From Pandoraea vervacti (GTDB lineage: Bacteria > Pseudomonadota > Gammaproteobacteria > Burkholderiales > Burkholderiaceae), in assembly GCF_000934605.2 (NCBI RefSeq), contig NZ_CP010897.2:5208001-5272000 (forward strand): DNA of 64,000 bases. The letters run 5' to 3'. Position numbers and translations under genes: made by a program. The notes below the pieces were generated by a model. That model had not been told where the DNA came from and ran no database searches. It worked only from the letters and a program-made list of their open reading frames with translations. Positions 42,149 to 53,657 of this stretch are shown piece after piece. Each line of letters opens with the position of its first letter. Positions within the stretch are counted from its first letter, which is position 1.

Positions 42149-42339
42149 TTCTGGCTCGCCTTCTCAGTCAACACGGTACGCACACGCGCGATGTCCTTGC
42201 GCACCTTCTTCAGCTGGCTGGTGTTGCTCAGCTGTTGGGTGCCCGCTTGCATGCGAAGACCGAATTGGGCCTTCAACAGATCCGACAGTTCCTTGTTCAG
42301 GCCGTCGACATCCTTGGCACGAAGTTCGGATGCTTTCAT
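42145..42339 (-). CDS. rpmC: 50S ribosomal protein L29
   Basis: 64 aa two-helix protein, [57 protein letters not shown]. Located at the tunnel exit beside L23, where trigger factor and SRP dock. GGGAGA before the ATG; overlaps rpsQ by 4 nt. Confidence 0.97.
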   Translation of the reverse strand: MKASELRAKDVDGLNKELSDLLKAQFGLRMQAGTQQLSNTSQLKKVRKDIARVRTVLTEKASQK

Positions 42340-42353
42340 TTCAAATTCTCCCT

Positions 42354-42770
42354 TCAGGCGCCAAGGCGACGTACGAAGAACGTCGTCTGAATCGGCAGCT
42401 TGGCTGCGGCCAGGCGGAACGCCTCGCGCGCCAGCGCTTCATCCACACCGTCCATTTCGTACAGCATCTTGCCCGGCTGAATCTCGGCGACGTAGTACTC
42501 CGGGTTACCCTTACCGTTACCCATACGCACTTCTGCCGGCTTTTGCGAGATCGGCTTGTCCGGGAAGATACGGATCCAGATACGGCCACCACGCTTGATG
42601 TGGCGGGTCATAGCGCGACGAGCAGCTTCGATTTGACGAGCCGTCAGACGACCACGACCGACCGCCTTCAGGCCGAATTCGCCGAACGACACTTCGTTGC
42701 CACGGGTGGCGACGCCAGTGTTACGGCCCTTCTGCTCTTTGCGATACTTTCTGCGTTTCGGTTGCAGCAT
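42354..42770 (-). CDS. rplP: 50S ribosomal protein L16
   Basis: 138 aa, [88 protein letters not shown] pattern. Organises the A-site/peptidyl transferase region. GAGAA before the ATG; 2 bp from the rpsC stop. Confidence 0.98.
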   Translation of the reverse strand: MLQPKRRKYRKEQKGRNTGVATRGNEVSFGEFGLKAVGRGRLTARQIEAARRAMTRHIKRGGRIWIRIFPDKPISQKPAEVRMGNGKGNPEYYVAEIQPGKMLYEMDGVDEALAREAFRLAAAKLPIQTTFFVRRLGA

Positions 42771-42772
42771 GA

Positions 42773-43576
42773 TTATTCTCCAGTCTTGGCGTCGCCTTCA
42801 GGCTTGCCAGCCGGACGGCGTGCACCACCGCGCTTCGCACCGGCCTTGTCGCCAGCGTCGTCACGACGGGGGCGACGGTCGCCCGGACGCGCGTTGCGGC
42901 GCGGACGCTTTTCTTCGGCCGGCTCTTCAGCCACCGGAGCGTCGTTGCGGCCCAGCGTGTCACCCTTGTACACCCACACCTTGATACCGATGATGCCGTA
43001 CGTCGTCTTCGCTTCCGAGGTTGCGTAGTCGATGTCAGCGCGCAGGGTGTGCAGGGGCACACGACCTTCGCGGTACCACTCGGTACGAGCGATTTCGATG
43101 CCGTTCAGACGGCCAGCGCTCATGATCTTGATGCCCTGGGCACCCAGACGCATCGCGTTCTGCATCGCGCGCTTCATTGCGCGACGGAACATGATACGGC
43201 GCTCGAGCTGCTGAGCGATCGAGTCGGCGATCAGCTGCGCATCGGTCTCCGGCTTGCGGATTTCTTCGATGTTCACGTGCACGGGCACGCCCATGCGCTT
43301 TTGCAGCTCAGCCTTGAGGATTTCGATGTCCTCGCCCTTCTTGCCGATCACAACGCCCGGACGCGAGCTGAAAATCGTGATACGTGCATTCTTGGCCGGA
43401 CGTTCGATGACCACGCGGCCAACCGAAGCGTTCTTCAGCTTCTTCTTCAGGTAATCGCGAACGCCGATGTCTTCCTGCAGCATTTTCGCGAAATCCTGGT
43501 TGTTCGCGTACCAACGCGAAGCCCAGTTACGACTGACAGCCAGACGGAAGCCAGTCGGATGAATTTTCTGTCCCAT
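42773..43576 (-). CDS. rpsC: 30S ribosomal protein S3
   Basis: 267 aa, about 34 residues longer than E. coli S3 because of a charged C-terminal tail (about 213-267, [24 protein letters not shown]...) that is common in Burkholderiales. Body: [28 protein letters not shown] domain with [17 protein letters not shown], and S3 C-terminal domain with [34 protein letters not shown]. Part of the mRNA entry tunnel and helicase site. Confidence 0.97.
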   Translation of the reverse strand: MGQKIHPTGFRLAVSRNWASRWYANNQDFAKMLQEDIGVRDYLKKKLKNASVGRVVIERPAKNARITIFSSRPGVVIGKKGEDIEILKAELQKRMGVPVHVNIEEIRKPETDAQLIADSIAQQLERRIMFRRAMKRAMQNAMRLGAQGIKIMSAGRLNGIEIARTEWYREGRVPLHTLRADIDYATSEAKTTYGIIGIKVWVYKGDTLGRNDAPVAEEPAEEKRPRRNARPGDRRPRRDDAGDKAGAKRGGARRPAGKPEGDAKTGE

Positions 43577-43585
43577 CGTGACCCC

Positions 43586-43915
43586 TTAGTTGCCCAGCGT
43601 CACAGTGATGTGACAGGTTTGCTTCTCGATGCGGTTACCACGGCCCTTGGCGCGCGCGGTGAAACGCTTGAGCGAGGTCGCCTTGTCAACGTAGATGCCC
43701 TTAACGCGCAGCTCGTCGATGTCAGCACCTTCATTGTGCTCGGCGTTGGCGATTGCCGACTCGAGCACCTTCTTGATGATGACCGCGGCCTTCTTCGGCG
43801 AGAAGGTCAGAACATTGAGCGCACGCTCCAGCGGCAGGCCGCGAATCTGGTCAGCGACCAGACGCGTCTTCTGCGCCGAGATACGGGCACCGCGATGAAT
43901 TGCTTTCACTTCCAT
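43586..43915 (-). CDS. rplV: 50S ribosomal protein L22
   Basis: 109 aa; [63 protein letters not shown], with the beta-hairpin [22 protein letters not shown] that lines the exit tunnel (a macrolide-resistance site in other bacteria). ATG 43915 with AAGGGG upstream; the 72-nt longer frame is inside rpsS. Confidence 0.98.
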   Translation of the reverse strand: MEVKAIHRGARISAQKTRLVADQIRGLPLERALNVLTFSPKKAAVIIKKVLESAIANAEHNEGADIDELRVKGIYVDKATSLKRFTARAKGRGNRIEKQTCHITVTLGN

Positions 43916-43925
43916 GATCGGCCCC

Positions 43926-44201
43926 TTATTTCTTCGCCTTCTTGTCGGCCGCATGGCCCTTGAAGGTACGGGTGAGAGCGAACTCACCCAGCTTGTGGCC
44001 GACCATGTTTTCCGTCACGTACACCGGCACGTGTTGACGGCCATTGTGCACAGCGATCGTCAGACCGATGAAATCGGGCAGGACGGTCGAACGGCGCGAC
44101 CAGGTCTTGATCGGCTTCTTGTCACGCGATGCGGCTGCTGCTTCCACCTTCTTCAGCAGATGAGCGTCGCAAAACGGACCTTTTTTAACAGAACGAGTCA
44201 T
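43926..44201 (-). CDS. rpsS: 30S ribosomal protein S19
   Basis: 91 aa: [91 protein letters not shown] in family terms. Binds S13 at the 30S head. GGAG before the ATG. Between rplB and rplV. Confidence 0.98.
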   Translation of the reverse strand: MTRSVKKGPFCDAHLLKKVEAAAASRDKKPIKTWSRRSTVLPDFIGLTIAVHNGRQHVPVYVTENMVGHKLGEFALTRTFKGHAADKKAKK

Positions 44202-44214
44202 TTGCTAGCTCCAA

Positions 44215-45042
44215 TTAACGCTTCTTGCGACGCTGAACGATCATGCTGTCGGTGCGCTTGGTCGAGCGGGTACGCTTACCCTTGGTATGCTGACCCCACG
44301 GGCTGACCGGATGACGACCAGCAGCCGTACGACCTTCACCACCACCGTGCGGGTGATCCACCGGGTTCATCGCCACACCGCGAACGGTCGGGCGAATACC
44401 GCGCCAACGCTTTGCACCGGCCTTGCCCAATTGGCGCAGGCTGTGCTCTTCGTTACCGACTTCACCGATGGTGGCGCGGCACTCGATGTGCACGCGACGG
44501 ACTTCGCCCGAACGCAGACGCACTTGAGCGTACGTGCCTTCGCGAGCCAGCAGCATGGCGGACGTGCCAGCGGCACGGGCGATTTGCGCACCCTTGCCCG
44601 GCAGCAGTTCGATGCCGTGAATCGTCGTACCGACCGGAATGTTACGGATCGGCAGCGTGTTGCCAGCCTTGATCGGCGCTTCAGAGCCGCTCACCACTTG
44701 CTGGCCGACGGTCATGCCCTTCGGTGCAAGGATGTAACGACGCTCGCCGTCGGCGTAGCACAGCAGTGCGATGTTCGCGCTGCGGTTCGGGTCATACTCA
44801 AGACGCTCAACCTTCGCCGTGATGCCGTCCTTGTTACGACGGAAGTCGACGATACGGTAGTGCTGCTTGTGACCGCCACCCATATGACGGGTGGTGATGT
44901 GACCGTTGTTGTTACGGCCAGCGGTCTTGCTCTTGGTATCGAGCAGCGGGGCGAACGGCTTGCCCTTATGCAGATCCTTGTTGACGACCTTGACCAGCGA
45001 ACGGCGGCCCGGCGACGTCGGTTTCGTTTTGACGAGTGCCAT
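44215..45042 (-). CDS. rplB: 50S ribosomal protein L2
   Basis: 275 aa, [34 protein letters not shown]-terminal [44 protein letters not shown], which carries the conserved His of the peptidyl-transferase region (HPHGGGEG). Standard length for Burkholderiales. Two bp after the rplW stop. Confidence 0.98.
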   Translation of the reverse strand: MALVKTKPTSPGRRSLVKVVNKDLHKGKPFAPLLDTKSKTAGRNNNGHITTRHMGGGHKQHYRIVDFRRNKDGITAKVERLEYDPNRSANIALLCYADGERRYILAPKGMTVGQQVVSGSEAPIKAGNTLPIRNIPVGTTIHGIELLPGKGAQIARAAGTSAMLLAREGTYAQVRLRSGEVRRVHIECRATIGEVGNEEHSLRQLGKAGAKRWRGIRPTVRGVAMNPVDHPHGGGEGRTAAGRHPVSPWGQHTKGKRTRSTKRTDSMIVQRRKKR

Positions 45043-45044
45043 GA

Positions 45045-45359
45045 TTACTTGGCCTCCGCTTCAAAATTGATTTCCTGACCCGGCTTCAAGCTCACGTAAG
45101 CCTTCTTCTCGTGGTCACGACGACCCATGAAGCGGCCAAAGCGCTTTTGCTTGCCCTTACGGTTCAGGATTTGCACCGACTCGACTTCAACCTTGAAGAG
45201 AAGCTCAACAGCAGCCTTCACTTCTTGCTTGTTCGCGTCGCGTGCAACTTGGAACACCACTTGTTCATTCTTGTCAGCCACCAGCGTCGCCTTCTCGGAG
45301 ATCACCGGCGCGAGCAAGACCTGGTACAGACGATGGTCGTTTTTACGCACGTCGCTCAT
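45045..45359 (-). CDS. rplW: 50S ribosomal protein L23
   Basis: 104 aa, [55 protein letters not shown]. Docking site for trigger factor and SRP at the tunnel exit. ATG overlaps the rplD stop by 4 nt (ATGA), so translation is coupled. Confidence 0.98.
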   Translation of the reverse strand: MSDVRKNDHRLYQVLLAPVISEKATLVADKNEQVVFQVARDANKQEVKAAVELLFKVEVESVQILNRKGKQKRFGRFMGRRDHEKKAYVSLKPGQEINFEAEAK

Positions 45360-45976
45360 GACAGCATCTCCTCAATCTTGGCGATCGCGCCCTTCGTCAG
45401 CAGCACCTTCTTGAAGTAGATGAGCGACAGCGGGTCGGCGAAACGCGGCTCGGTGACGGCAACGTGAGCCAGATTGCGCGAGGCCAGGAACAGGTTCTCG
45501 TCCACGCTATCCGTGATCAGCAGCACCGACTCAAGGCCCATGGCCTTGATCTTTTCAGCGAGCAGTTTGGTCTTCGGGGCATCAAGCTTGATGTCTTCGA
45601 CGACCGACAGACGACCTTCACGGGCGAGCTGCGACAGAATCGAGCACACACCGGCGCGGTACATCTTCTTGTTGACCTTGTGGGTGAAGTTCTCTTCCGG
45701 CGAATTCGGGAAGATACGGCCACCGCCGCGCCACAGCGGGCTCGACGACATACCGGCACGAGCACGGCCCGTACCCTTCTGACGCCACGGCTTCTTCGTC
45801 GTGTGCTTGACCTGTTCACGGTCTTTCTGCGCACGATTGCCGCTGCGGGCGTTGGCTTGATAAGCCACCACAACCTGATGGATCAGCGCTTCGTTGTAGT
45901 CACGGCCGAACACGACGTCCGACGCGTTGACCGCAGCGCCTTCCTGACCTTGCTCATCCAGGAGCTTCAGTTCCAT
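45356..45976 (-). CDS. rplD: 50S ribosomal protein L4
   Basis: 206 aa, [46 protein letters not shown] with the tunnel loop [40 protein letters not shown]. In E. coli L4 is the autogenous repressor of the S10 operon, acting on the leader by attenuation and translation. A hairpin followed by a U-rich stretch in the rplC leader (46684-46707) could be its target here, by inference. Confidence 0.98.
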   Translation of the reverse strand: MELKLLDEQGQEGAAVNASDVVFGRDYNEALIHQVVVAYQANARSGNRAQKDREQVKHTTKKPWRQKGTGRARAGMSSSPLWRGGGRIFPNSPEENFTHKVNKKMYRAGVCSILSQLAREGRLSVVEDIKLDAPKTKLLAEKIKAMGLESVLLITDSVDENLFLASRNLAHVAVTEPRFADPLSLIYFKKVLLTKGAIAKIEEMLS

Positions 45977-45978
45977 TG

Positions 45979-46635
45979 TTACGCTCCCTTCGCGAGTTTG
46001 GCTTTGACGGCCGAGGTCACGAAAACCTTGCCTTCGTTGGCGCCCGGAACGGCACCCTTCACGAAGATCAGGCCACGTTCAGCGTCAATGCGCGCGATTT
46101 CGAGATTCTGCACCGTCGTCGTGACGTCACCCAGGTGACCCGTCATGCGCTTACCCGGGAACACACGACCCGGATCCTGCGCCATACCGATCGAACCCGG
46201 AACGTTGTGCGAACGCGAGTTACCGTGCGATGCGCGACCCGAAGCGAAGTTGTAACGCTTGATGGTACCGGCGTAGCCCTTACCGATCGACACGCCTTGC
46301 ACGTCGACCTTCTGGCCCACCTGGAACAGGTCGACACCGACCACTGCGCCCGGCTGCAGTTCAGCAGCTTTGGCAGCATCGATGCGGAATTCCTTGAGGA
46401 TTTCACCGGCTTCGACACCCGCTTTCGCGTAGTGACCGGCGGCGGCTTTGGTCACGCGCGTAGCGCGACGATTGCCGAAAGTGACTTGAACGGCGGTATA
46501 GCCGTCCGTTTCATCCGTCTTGATTTGCGTCACACGGTTGTTAGACACGTCGAGCACGGTGACGGGAATCGAATCGCCGTCGTCCGTGAAAATACGCGTC
46601 ATGCCAACCTTGCGACCGACAAGGCCAAGGCTCAT
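45979..46635 (-). CDS. rplC: 50S ribosomal protein L3
   Basis: 218 aa, [30 protein letters not shown]; the central PTC loop [36 protein letters not shown] is intact, with the Gln (GMAQDPG) that is methylated in other proteobacteria. ATG 46635 with GGAG 6 nt upstream. First gene after a new promoter, not cotranscribed with rpsJ as far as the intervening terminator works. Confidence 0.98.
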   Translation of the reverse strand: MSLGLVGRKVGMTRIFTDDGDSIPVTVLDVSNNRVTQIKTDETDGYTAVQVTFGNRRATRVTKAAAGHYAKAGVEAGEILKEFRIDAAKAAELQPGAVVGVDLFQVGQKVDVQGVSIGKGYAGTIKRYNFASGRASHGNSRSHNVPGSIGMAQDPGRVFPGKRMTGHLGDVTTTVQNLEIARIDAERGLIFVKGAVPGANEGKVFVTSAVKAKLAKGA

Positions 46636-46683
46636 GATTTTCTCCATTCCCGACTGCGATTGGCCGGGGCTAAATGACAAAAG

Positions 46684-46707
46684 GATGGTCCACGGACGTG
46701 GGCCATC
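46684..46707 (-). promoter_or_regulatory. Hairpin in the rplC leader, possible attenuator
   Basis: In the transcript GAUGGCCCACG pairs with CGUGGACCAUC (one C-A mismatch), followed by CUUUUGUC. It lies about 50 nt before the rplC ATG and about 20 nt after the predicted transcription start. The stem plus short U-run resembles a weak intrinsic terminator, as expected of an L4-type attenuator. Confidence 0.5.
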
Positions 46708-46733
46708 TTTTCAAAACTACACTTGAGCCCGCC

Positions 46734-46762
46734 ATTATAGGCGGACTTTTATCGCTTGACAA
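46734..46762 (-). promoter_or_regulatory. Strong sigma70-type promoter for rplC onward
   Basis: Minus strand TTGTCA, 17 bp, TATAAT (46762-46757 and 46739-46734): 11 of 12 consensus bases with ideal spacing. It stands between the rpsJ terminator and rplC, with a leader of about 90 nt. Confidence 0.85.
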
Positions 46763-46780
46763 GTGTTGCTAAATCACATA

Positions 46781-46818
46781 ACAAAAGCCCCGCCGGGTCC
46801 AGCATTGGCGGGGCTTTC
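46781..46818 (-). terminator. Rho-independent terminator after rpsJ
   Basis: Minus strand AAAGCCCCGCC (46817-46807), 12-nt loop, GGCGGGGCTTT (46794-46784), then TGTTATG. It is 23 bp downstream of the rpsJ stop and ends the str-rpsJ transcript before the rplC promoter. Confidence 0.85.
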
Positions 46819-46841
46819 GAGAGCGAAACCGCTCGCAAGCC

Positions 46842-47153
46842 TTACTGCAGCTTGATTTCGACGTCGACGCCAGCCGGCAGGTCCAGCTTCATCAGCGCGT
46901 CAACCGTCTTGTCCGTCGGATCGACGATGTCCATCAGGCGCTGGTGCGTGCGGATTTCGAGCTGGTCGCGCGACGTCTTGTTGACGTGCGGCGAGCGCAG
47001 GATGTCGAAACGCTCGATGCGCGTCGGCAGGGGCACCGGGCCCTTGACGATGGCGCCGGTGCGCTTGGCGGTCTCAACGATTTCGGCGGCCGACTGGTCG
47101 ATCAGGCGGTAGTCGAAAGCCTTCAGGCGGATACGAATCTTTTGGTTCTGCAT
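46842..47153 (-). CDS. rpsJ: 30S ribosomal protein S10
   Basis: 103 aa, [76 protein letters not shown]. Also the NusE subunit of antitermination complexes. GGAG before the ATG. It is 113 bp after tuf with a 9-bp intercistronic hairpin, and is cut off from the rest of the S10 genes by a terminator and new promoter; in E. coli rpsJ is the first gene of that operon. Confidence 0.98.
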   Translation of the reverse strand: MQNQKIRIRLKAFDYRLIDQSAAEIVETAKRTGAIVKGPVPLPTRIERFDILRSPHVNKTSRDQLEIRTHQRLMDIVDPTDKTVDALMKLDLPAGVDVEIKLQ

Positions 47154-47227
47154 GGAAATTCTCCAAAGAGCGTGGCAACCCTCGTTCGGGCGCCGGGTAA
47201 ATCACAAAGAGCGAACAGAATGACGAT

Positions 47228-47251
47228 GGCGAAGGGCCGAAACCCCTCGCC
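47228..47251 (-). other. Intercistronic hairpin between tuf and rpsJ
   Basis: Transcript GGCGAGGGG pairs with CCCUUCGCC (one G-U pair), 6-nt loop, about 15 nt after the tuf stop. No U-run, so more likely an mRNA end-protection element than a terminator. Confidence 0.5.
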
Positions 47252-47266
47252 ACCCATCGATCCGTA

Positions 47267-48475
<1,209 letters not shown>

Positions 48476-48523
48476 TTCCGAATCCTCAGATACTGAATAG
48501 ACGATTAAACAGTGTGACGGGCG

Positions 48524-48541
48524 CTGCATCGCATGATGCAG
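48524..48541 (-). other. Intercistronic hairpin between fusA and tuf
   Basis: CTGCATC, ATGC loop, GATGCAG: 7-bp perfect stem about 17 nt after the fusA stop. No U-run. Possible processing or stability element allowing tuf to accumulate separately. Confidence 0.5.
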
Positions 48542-48557
48542 ACACCCCTCAATTCAA

Positions 48558-50660
48558 TTACTTGCTCTTGGCGCTGATGATGGCTTCGCTCACGTTCTTC
48601 GGAGCTTCAGCGTAGTGCTTGAACTCCATCGTGTACGTGGCGCGGCCTTGCGTGGCCGAACGCAGCGCGGTCGAATAACCAAACATTTCCGACAGCGGAA
48701 CTTCAGCGCGCACGATCTTGCCGCCGCCGACCATGTCGTCCATGCCCTGGATAATGCCGCGACGGCTCGACAAGTCGCCCATCACGTTACCCATGTAGTC
48801 TTCCGGCGTTTCCACTTCCACAGCCATCATCGGCTCGAGAATGACCGGGCTGGCGCGGCGCATGGCTTCCTTGAAAGCCATCGAACCGGCCATGCGGAAC
48901 GCGTTTTCGTTCGAGTCCACATCGTGGTACGAACCGAACGTCAGGTGAACCGTGACGTCGACCACCGGGAAGCCGGCGAGAACACCGCTCTTCAGGGTGT
49001 CCTGGATACCCTTGTCAACGGCCGGGATGTATTCACGCGGAATCACACCACCCTTGATCTCGTCGATGAACTTGTAACCCGCGCCCTGCTCGCTCGGCTC
49101 AAGCGTAATGACAGCGTGACCGAACTGGCCGCGACCGCCCGACTGCTTGACGAACTTGCCTTCCACATCGGCTGCCGACTTGCGAATGGTTTCGCGGTAG
49201 GCAACCTGCGGAGCGCCGATGTTGGCTTCCACGCCGAATTCGCGCTTCATGCGGTCCACCAGAATTTCGAGGTGGAGCTCGCCCATACCCGAAATGATGG
49301 TCTGACCCGATTCTTCATCGGTTTGCACGCGGAACGACGGATCTTCCTGCGCCAGGCGGTTCAGGGCGAGGCCCATCTTTTCCTGGTCGACCTTGGTCTT
49401 CGGCTCGACAGCCTGCGAAATCACCGGCTCCGGGAACACCATGCGCTCGAGCACGATCGGGGCCGACGGGTCGCACAGCGTGTCACCGGTCGTTGCGTCC
49501 TTCAGGCCGACGGCAGCGGCGATGTCGCCAGCGCGCACTTCGTCGATTTCTTCACGCTGGTTCGCGTGCATCTGCACGATACGGCCCAGGCGTTCCTTCT
49601 TGCCCTTGACCGAATTGAGCAGCGTGTCGCCCTTGTTCACAACACCCGAGTACACGCGGAAGAAGATCAGCTGACCAACGAACGGGTCCGTCATGATCTT
49701 GAACGCCAGCGACGAGAACTTCTCGTCGTCCGAAGCCTTACGCTCGGCCGGCTGTTCCTTGTCGTCCGTGCCCTTGACCGGCGGAATGTCGACCGGCGAC
49801 GGCAGGAAGTCGATCACGGCGTCCAGCATACGCTGCACACCCTTGTTCTTGAACGCGGTACCGCACAGCATCGGCTGAATTTCGCAGGCGATGGTACGCA
49901 GGCGCAGGCCTTCGATGATGTCAGCCTCGGAGAGGTCGCCCTCTTCCAGGTACTTGTTCATCATCTCTTCGCTCGACTCGGCAGCGGCTTCGACCATGCC
50001 TTCACGCCACTTCTTGGCTTCAGCTTGGAGTTCGGCCGGAATGTCGGTGTAGTCGAACTTCATGCCCTGGGACGCTTCGTCCCAAATGATCGCCTTCATC
50101 TTGATGAGGTCGACCACGCCCTTGAAGTTTTCTTCAGCGCCGATCGGCACCACCACCGGCACCGGGTTTGCCTTCAGACGGTTCTTCAACTGGTCATAGA
50201 CCTTGAAGAAGTTCGCGCCGGTGCGGTCCATCTTGTTGACGAACGCCAGACGCGGCACGCCGTACTTGTTGGCCTGACGCCAAACGGTTTCCGACTGGGG
50301 CTGCACGCCACCCACGGCGCAATACACCATGCACGCGCCATCGAGAACACGCATCGAGCGCTCGACTTCAATCGTGAAGTCGACGTGCCCCGGGGTGTCG
50401 ATGATGTTGATGCGGTGCTTTTGATAGTTGTTGGCCATGCCGGACCAGAAGCAGGTCGTGGCAGCCGACGTAATCGTAATGCCACGCTCTTGTTCCTGCT
50501 CCATCCAGTCCATCGTCGCCGCGCCATCGTGCACTTCACCGATTTTGTGGTTCACACCGGTGTAGAACAAAATGCGCTCGGTCGTCGTGGTCTTACCTGC
50601 GTCGATGTGAGCGCTAATACCGATGTTGCGGTAGCGCTCGATAGGGGTTGTACGAGCCAC
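48558..50660 (-). CDS. fusA: Elongation factor G
   Basis: 700 aa translocase GTPase. G1 [15 protein letters not shown], switch [27 protein letters not shown], then domains II-V ending with a Lys-rich tail. GTG start (GTG GCT CGT) with GAAAGAGG upstream. Complete and standard for the group. Between rpsG (117 bp upstream) and tuf. Confidence 0.98.
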   Translation of the reverse strand: MARTTPIERYRNIGISAHIDAGKTTTTERILFYTGVNHKIGEVHDGAATMDWMEQEQERGITITSAATTCFWSGMANNYQKHRINIIDTPGHVDFTIEVERSMRVLDGACMVYCAVGGVQPQSETVWRQANKYGVPRLAFVNKMDRTGANFFKVYDQLKNRLKANPVPVVVPIGAEENFKGVVDLIKMKAIIWDEASQGMKFDYTDIPAELQAEAKKWREGMVEAAAESSEEMMNKYLEEGDLSEADIIEGLRLRTIACEIQPMLCGTAFKNKGVQRMLDAVIDFLPSPVDIPPVKGTDDKEQPAERKASDDEKFSSLAFKIMTDPFVGQLIFFRVYSGVVNKGDTLLNSVKGKKERLGRIVQMHANQREEIDEVRAGDIAAAVGLKDATTGDTLCDPSAPIVLERMVFPEPVISQAVEPKTKVDQEKMGLALNRLAQEDPSFRVQTDEESGQTIISGMGELHLEILVDRMKREFGVEANIGAPQVAYRETIRKSAADVEGKFVKQSGGRGQFGHAVITLEPSEQGAGYKFIDEIKGGVIPREYIPAVDKGIQDTLKSGVLAGFPVVDVTVHLTFGSYHDVDSNENAFRMAGSMAFKEAMRRASPVILEPMMAVEVETPEDYMGNVMGDLSSRRGIIQGMDDMVGGGKIVRAEVPLSEMFGYSTALRSATQGRATYTMEFKHYAEAPKNVSEAIISAKSK

Positions 50661-50777
50661 TTTAAGCCTCTTTCAATGTAGCCGCCATTTTTGAGGGGGC
50701 TACTAACACAAACGGGCGAGGCGCAATTTCTCATGCGCACCCGCCCCGGTTTCTGCTCTAGGTACTGCTTGCCAGCG

Positions 50778-51248
50778 TCAGAAGCGGAAGTGCGAGAATG
50801 CCTTGTTGGCTTCGGCCATGCGGTGAACTTCGTCACGCTTCTTCATGGCGCCGCCACGGCCTTCCGAGGCCTCGATCAGCTCACCTGCCAGGCGCAGGGC
50901 CATCGACTTCTCGCTACGCTTTTTCGCGGCCTCACGCAACCAACGCATCGCCAATGCCATACGACGCGACGGACGCACTTCGACCGGAACCTGATAGTTT
51001 GCACCGCCAACACGGCGGCTCTTGACTTCAACCACCGGCTTCACGTTACCGAGAGCGGTGTTGAAGACTTCCAGCGGATCCTTGCCCGCCTTGGTTTGGA
51101 TCTGCTCGAAAGCACCATAAACGATGCGCTCTGCCACCGACTTCTTGCCGGCAAGCATGAGCACGTTCATGAATTTAGCGACTTCAACGTTGCCGAACTT
51201 CGGATCGGGCAACACTTCGCGCTTGGGGACTTCGCGACGACGCGGCAT
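50778..51248 (-). CDS. rpsG: 30S ribosomal protein S7
   Basis: 156 aa; [50 protein letters not shown] with family C-terminus [13 protein letters not shown]. Nucleates 30S head assembly; in E. coli the autogenous repressor of the str operon, acting between rpsL and rpsG. Here that gap is 126 bp. AAGGAAG precedes the ATG 51248. Confidence 0.98.
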   Translation of the reverse strand: MPRRREVPKREVLPDPKFGNVEVAKFMNVLMLAGKKSVAERIVYGAFEQIQTKAGKDPLEVFNTALGNVKPVVEVKSRRVGGANYQVPVEVRPSRRMALAMRWLREAAKKRSEKSMALRLAGELIEASEGRGGAMKKRDEVHRMAEANKAFSHFRF

Positions 51249-51374
51249 GATTTCTTCCTTAATTGATTCAGTTGGAGCCAGGCTCCAGGCCACCTACTAG
51301 CCATTCGCTGGCCGAGTGACCACTTACTCAGTGACGATGCACCACCATCACCGAACGTATATCCGCTAAGCCGC

Positions 51375-51749
51375 TTAGGCCTTCGGACGCTTCGCGCCGT
51401 ACTTCGAACGGGCCTGCTTACGGTCCTTGACGCCTTGCGTGTCGAGGCTACCGCGCACCATGTGGTAACGCACACCCGGCAAGTCCTTCACACGACCGCC
51501 GCGAATCAGCACGACCGAGTGTTCCTGCAGGTTGTGGCCTTCACCACCGATGTACGAAATGACTTCGAAACCGTTCGTCAGGCGCACCTTGGCAACCTTA
51601 CGCAGAGCGGAGTTCGGCTTCTTCGGCGTCGTGGTGTACACACGAGTGCACACGCCGCGACGCTGCGGGCAGTCCTGCAGTGCCGGGCTCTTGCTCTTGA
51701 TTTGAGCAGAGGTGCGCGGCTTGCGGACCAATTGGTTAATCGTTGGCAT
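51375..51749 (-). CDS. rpsL: 30S ribosomal protein S12
   Basis: 124 aa, [57 protein letters not shown]. Lys43 and Lys88 are both lysine, the positions altered in streptomycin-resistant mutants, so the allele looks sensitive. The Asp in VKDLPGVR (Asp89) is the usual methylthiolation site. AGGAA before the ATG. First gene of the str unit, about 160 nt from its promoter. Confidence 0.98.
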   Translation of the reverse strand: MPTINQLVRKPRTSAQIKSKSPALQDCPQRRGVCTRVYTTTPKKPNSALRKVAKVRLTNGFEVISYIGGEGHNLQEHSVVLIRGGRVKDLPGVRYHMVRGSLDTQGVKDRKQARSKYGAKRPKA

Positions 51750-51913
51750 TGTGATTTCCTAAACGTGTCAAAAGCATGAAAGCCAAGGCGGGCCGTCATG
51801 CGACCTTACTGCATACTCCCGGCTACCCCTGCGGATCATCCGCACCTAAACGCTTGATGCATAAGCACTTTGCATTAGGCACGGCCATGCCGCCGGAAAA
51901 ACCGGAGCCTGCG

Positions 51914-51942
51914 ACTATACCTGCGCCCCGCGCAAGTGTCAA
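51914..51942 (-). promoter_or_regulatory. Strong sigma70-type promoter of rpsL
   Basis: Minus strand TTGACA, 17 bp, TATAGT (51942-51937 and 51919-51914): 11 of 12 consensus bases. The leader to rpsL is about 155 nt. Confidence 0.88.
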
Positions 51943-52070
51943 CGCACTTTCGCGTGTGTTTGCCTCGTAAGTCGTTGATTGTTAACGTCCAAACACAGGC
52001 CCAAACACAGGTTCACGCATCGATCCGAAGTCGGGATGGCGCCTGTCAAATTCAAGTCTTGCGACCCACA

Positions 52071-52094
52071 TGTATGCAAACTACACTGCATACA
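52071..52094. promoter_or_regulatory. Inverted repeat TGTATGCA-8-TGCATACA upstream of the MocR gene
   Basis: Two perfect 8-bp arms (52071-52078 and 52087-52094) separated by 8 bp, 46 bp before the regulator's ATG. A second TACACTGC stretch overlaps the right arm. Likely operator for the adjacent GntR/MocR protein; a -10-like CATAAT lies at 52122-52127. Confidence 0.6.
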
Positions 52095-52139
52095 CTGCGA
52101 ATTCACGCGCAAATATCCATACATAATACCGACATCGCT

Positions 52140-53534
52140 ATGGAAAGCTCCCACGACACCCTGCGCGCCGCCTTCTGGAAGCCCGCCCTCTCGGCGGGCA
52201 AAGGGCCCCGATATCTGCGTCTGGCGAGCTTCATCGAGCAGTCCGTCGCCGACGGGCGTCTGCGCCCCGGTGACCGGTTGCCGGCCCAGCGGGAACTGGC
52301 GTCGTGGCTGGGTATCGATTTCACGACGGTCACGCGCGCCTACAATCGTGCGCGCGACCGTAACGCCATCGAAGGCCGCGGCCCGCTCGGCACATTCGTG
52401 AGCACGCCGCGCGTGGCCCTCGATCAGGTGCTGGACCTGGGCATGAACATTCCGCCCGCGCCCGCCGGGCTGTTCCTCGGCGAACTGTTGCAAAAGGGCA
52501 TGGACGACGTGCTGCGTCACACCGACGCTTCCAGGCTCATGGCCTATCAGTTAGGTGATGGCGGTGTGGCGGACCGCCAGGCGGGCGCGCTGTGGCTCAC
52601 ACCGATGCTCGGTGAGCTCGACCCTGTCGACGTGCTCGTCTGTCCCGGCGCCCAGGCCACGTTGGCCGCGTTGCTGCTCATGGATACTGCACGCGATGAA
52701 ACCCTCCTGTGCGAGCCGATCATTTATCCGGGCGTTCGCAGTGCGGCCCGCTCGCTCGGACGCCCCCTGGTAAGCGTCGCCGTCGACGACGACGGCATGC
52801 TACCCGACGCCCTTGCCGCGTCCGCCCGACAGCACCGCGCGCGCCTCGTCTATCTGAACCCGACGCTTCAGAACCCCACCACACGCACCATGCCCGAGCG
52901 CCGCCGCCACGAGCTGATCGCGCTTGCCGAGCAACTCGATCTGACATTTATCGAGGACGATCCGTACTGGCGCCTCAGCCCGGATGCCCCACCGCCCCTG
53001 GCCCGTCTCGCGCCGCATCGCGTTCACTATATTTCGACGCTGTCGAAATGCCTCACCCCCGGCCTGCGCACCGCCTATGTCAGGCTTGCCAACGGACGCG
53101 CACGCGACCCCTTCCTGAGCACGCTGCATTCCTTCGCGCTGATGGCCCCGCCCCTGATGGCGGGGCTGGCCACCCAGTGGATTCATGACGGGACGGCAGA
53201 TCGCATCATGAACGGCGTGAAGGAAGCCGCCGCGCAACGTCAGGCGATCGCCGCCGACATTCTCGGGGACGGCCTCACCTCACCGGTTCAGGGCATTCAT
53301 CTCTGGCACGCCCTGCCAGCGCCCTGGACCGCCCGCGAGCTGACCATCGCCGCGCGCGCCGAGGGATTGGCCGTCACCCCTGCCGACGCCTTTTGCCTCA
53401 CATCCGATGCCCCTAACGCCATCCGCATCTCGCTGGGCGGGGTGCGCGACCCCGAACGTCTGGCAAGCGCGCTCCGGCGCTTGCGCTCGTTGCTACGCGA
53501 AGCGCCGCCGAGCGTGCGCGCCGCCATCGTCTGA
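52140..53534 (+). CDS. MocR-type transcriptional regulator (GntR HTH plus aminotransferase domain)
   Basis: 464 aa. Winged helix of the GntR family at about 25-88 (YLRLASFIEQSVADGRLRPGDRLPAQRELASWLGIDFTTVTRAYNRA), linker, then a fold-type-I aminotransferase domain with YLNPTLQNPT, FIEDDPYWRLS and the PLP lysine Lys303 in STLSKCLTPGLRTAY. MocR proteins use PLP or an amino-acid adduct as effector. ATG 52140 matches the family N-terminus; the frame opens 204 nt earlier but runs through the operator. Divergent from rpsL. The controlled target is unknown; autoregulation is likely. Confidence 0.9.
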   Translation: MESSHDTLRAAFWKPALSAGKGPRYLRLASFIEQSVADGRLRPGDRLPAQRELASWLGIDFTTVTRAYNRARDRNAIEGRGPLGTFVSTPRVALDQVLDLGMNIPPAPAGLFLGELLQKGMDDVLRHTDASRLMAYQLGDGGVADRQAGALWLTPMLGELDPVDVLVCPGAQATLAALLLMDTARDETLLCEPIIYPGVRSAARSLGRPLVSVAVDDDGMLPDALAASARQHRARLVYLNPTLQNPTTRTMPERRRHELIALAEQLDLTFIEDDPYWRLSPDAPPPLARLAPHRVHYISTLSKCLTPGLRTAYVRLANGRARDPFLSTLHSFALMAPPLMAGLATQWIHDGTADRIMNGVKEAAAQRQAIAADILGDGLTSPVQGIHLWHALPAPWTARELTIAARAEGLAVTPADAFCLTSDAPNAIRISLGGVRDPERLASALRRLRSLLREAPPSVRAAIV

Positions 53535-53657
53535 CGGCTCGGGCACGCGCGTCGGGATTGCAAACGAAGGCGTCCCGACACGACAGCCCGAATCCGGACA
53601 GCGGGAATACTCCGGCCACCACGGGCAACGCCCCGTGCCCCAACTGGAGTGACGACG

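Noticed and set aside
48615..50681. 688-codon plus-strand frame across fusA
   Set aside because: Same shadow effect; fusA on the minus strand is unmistakable.
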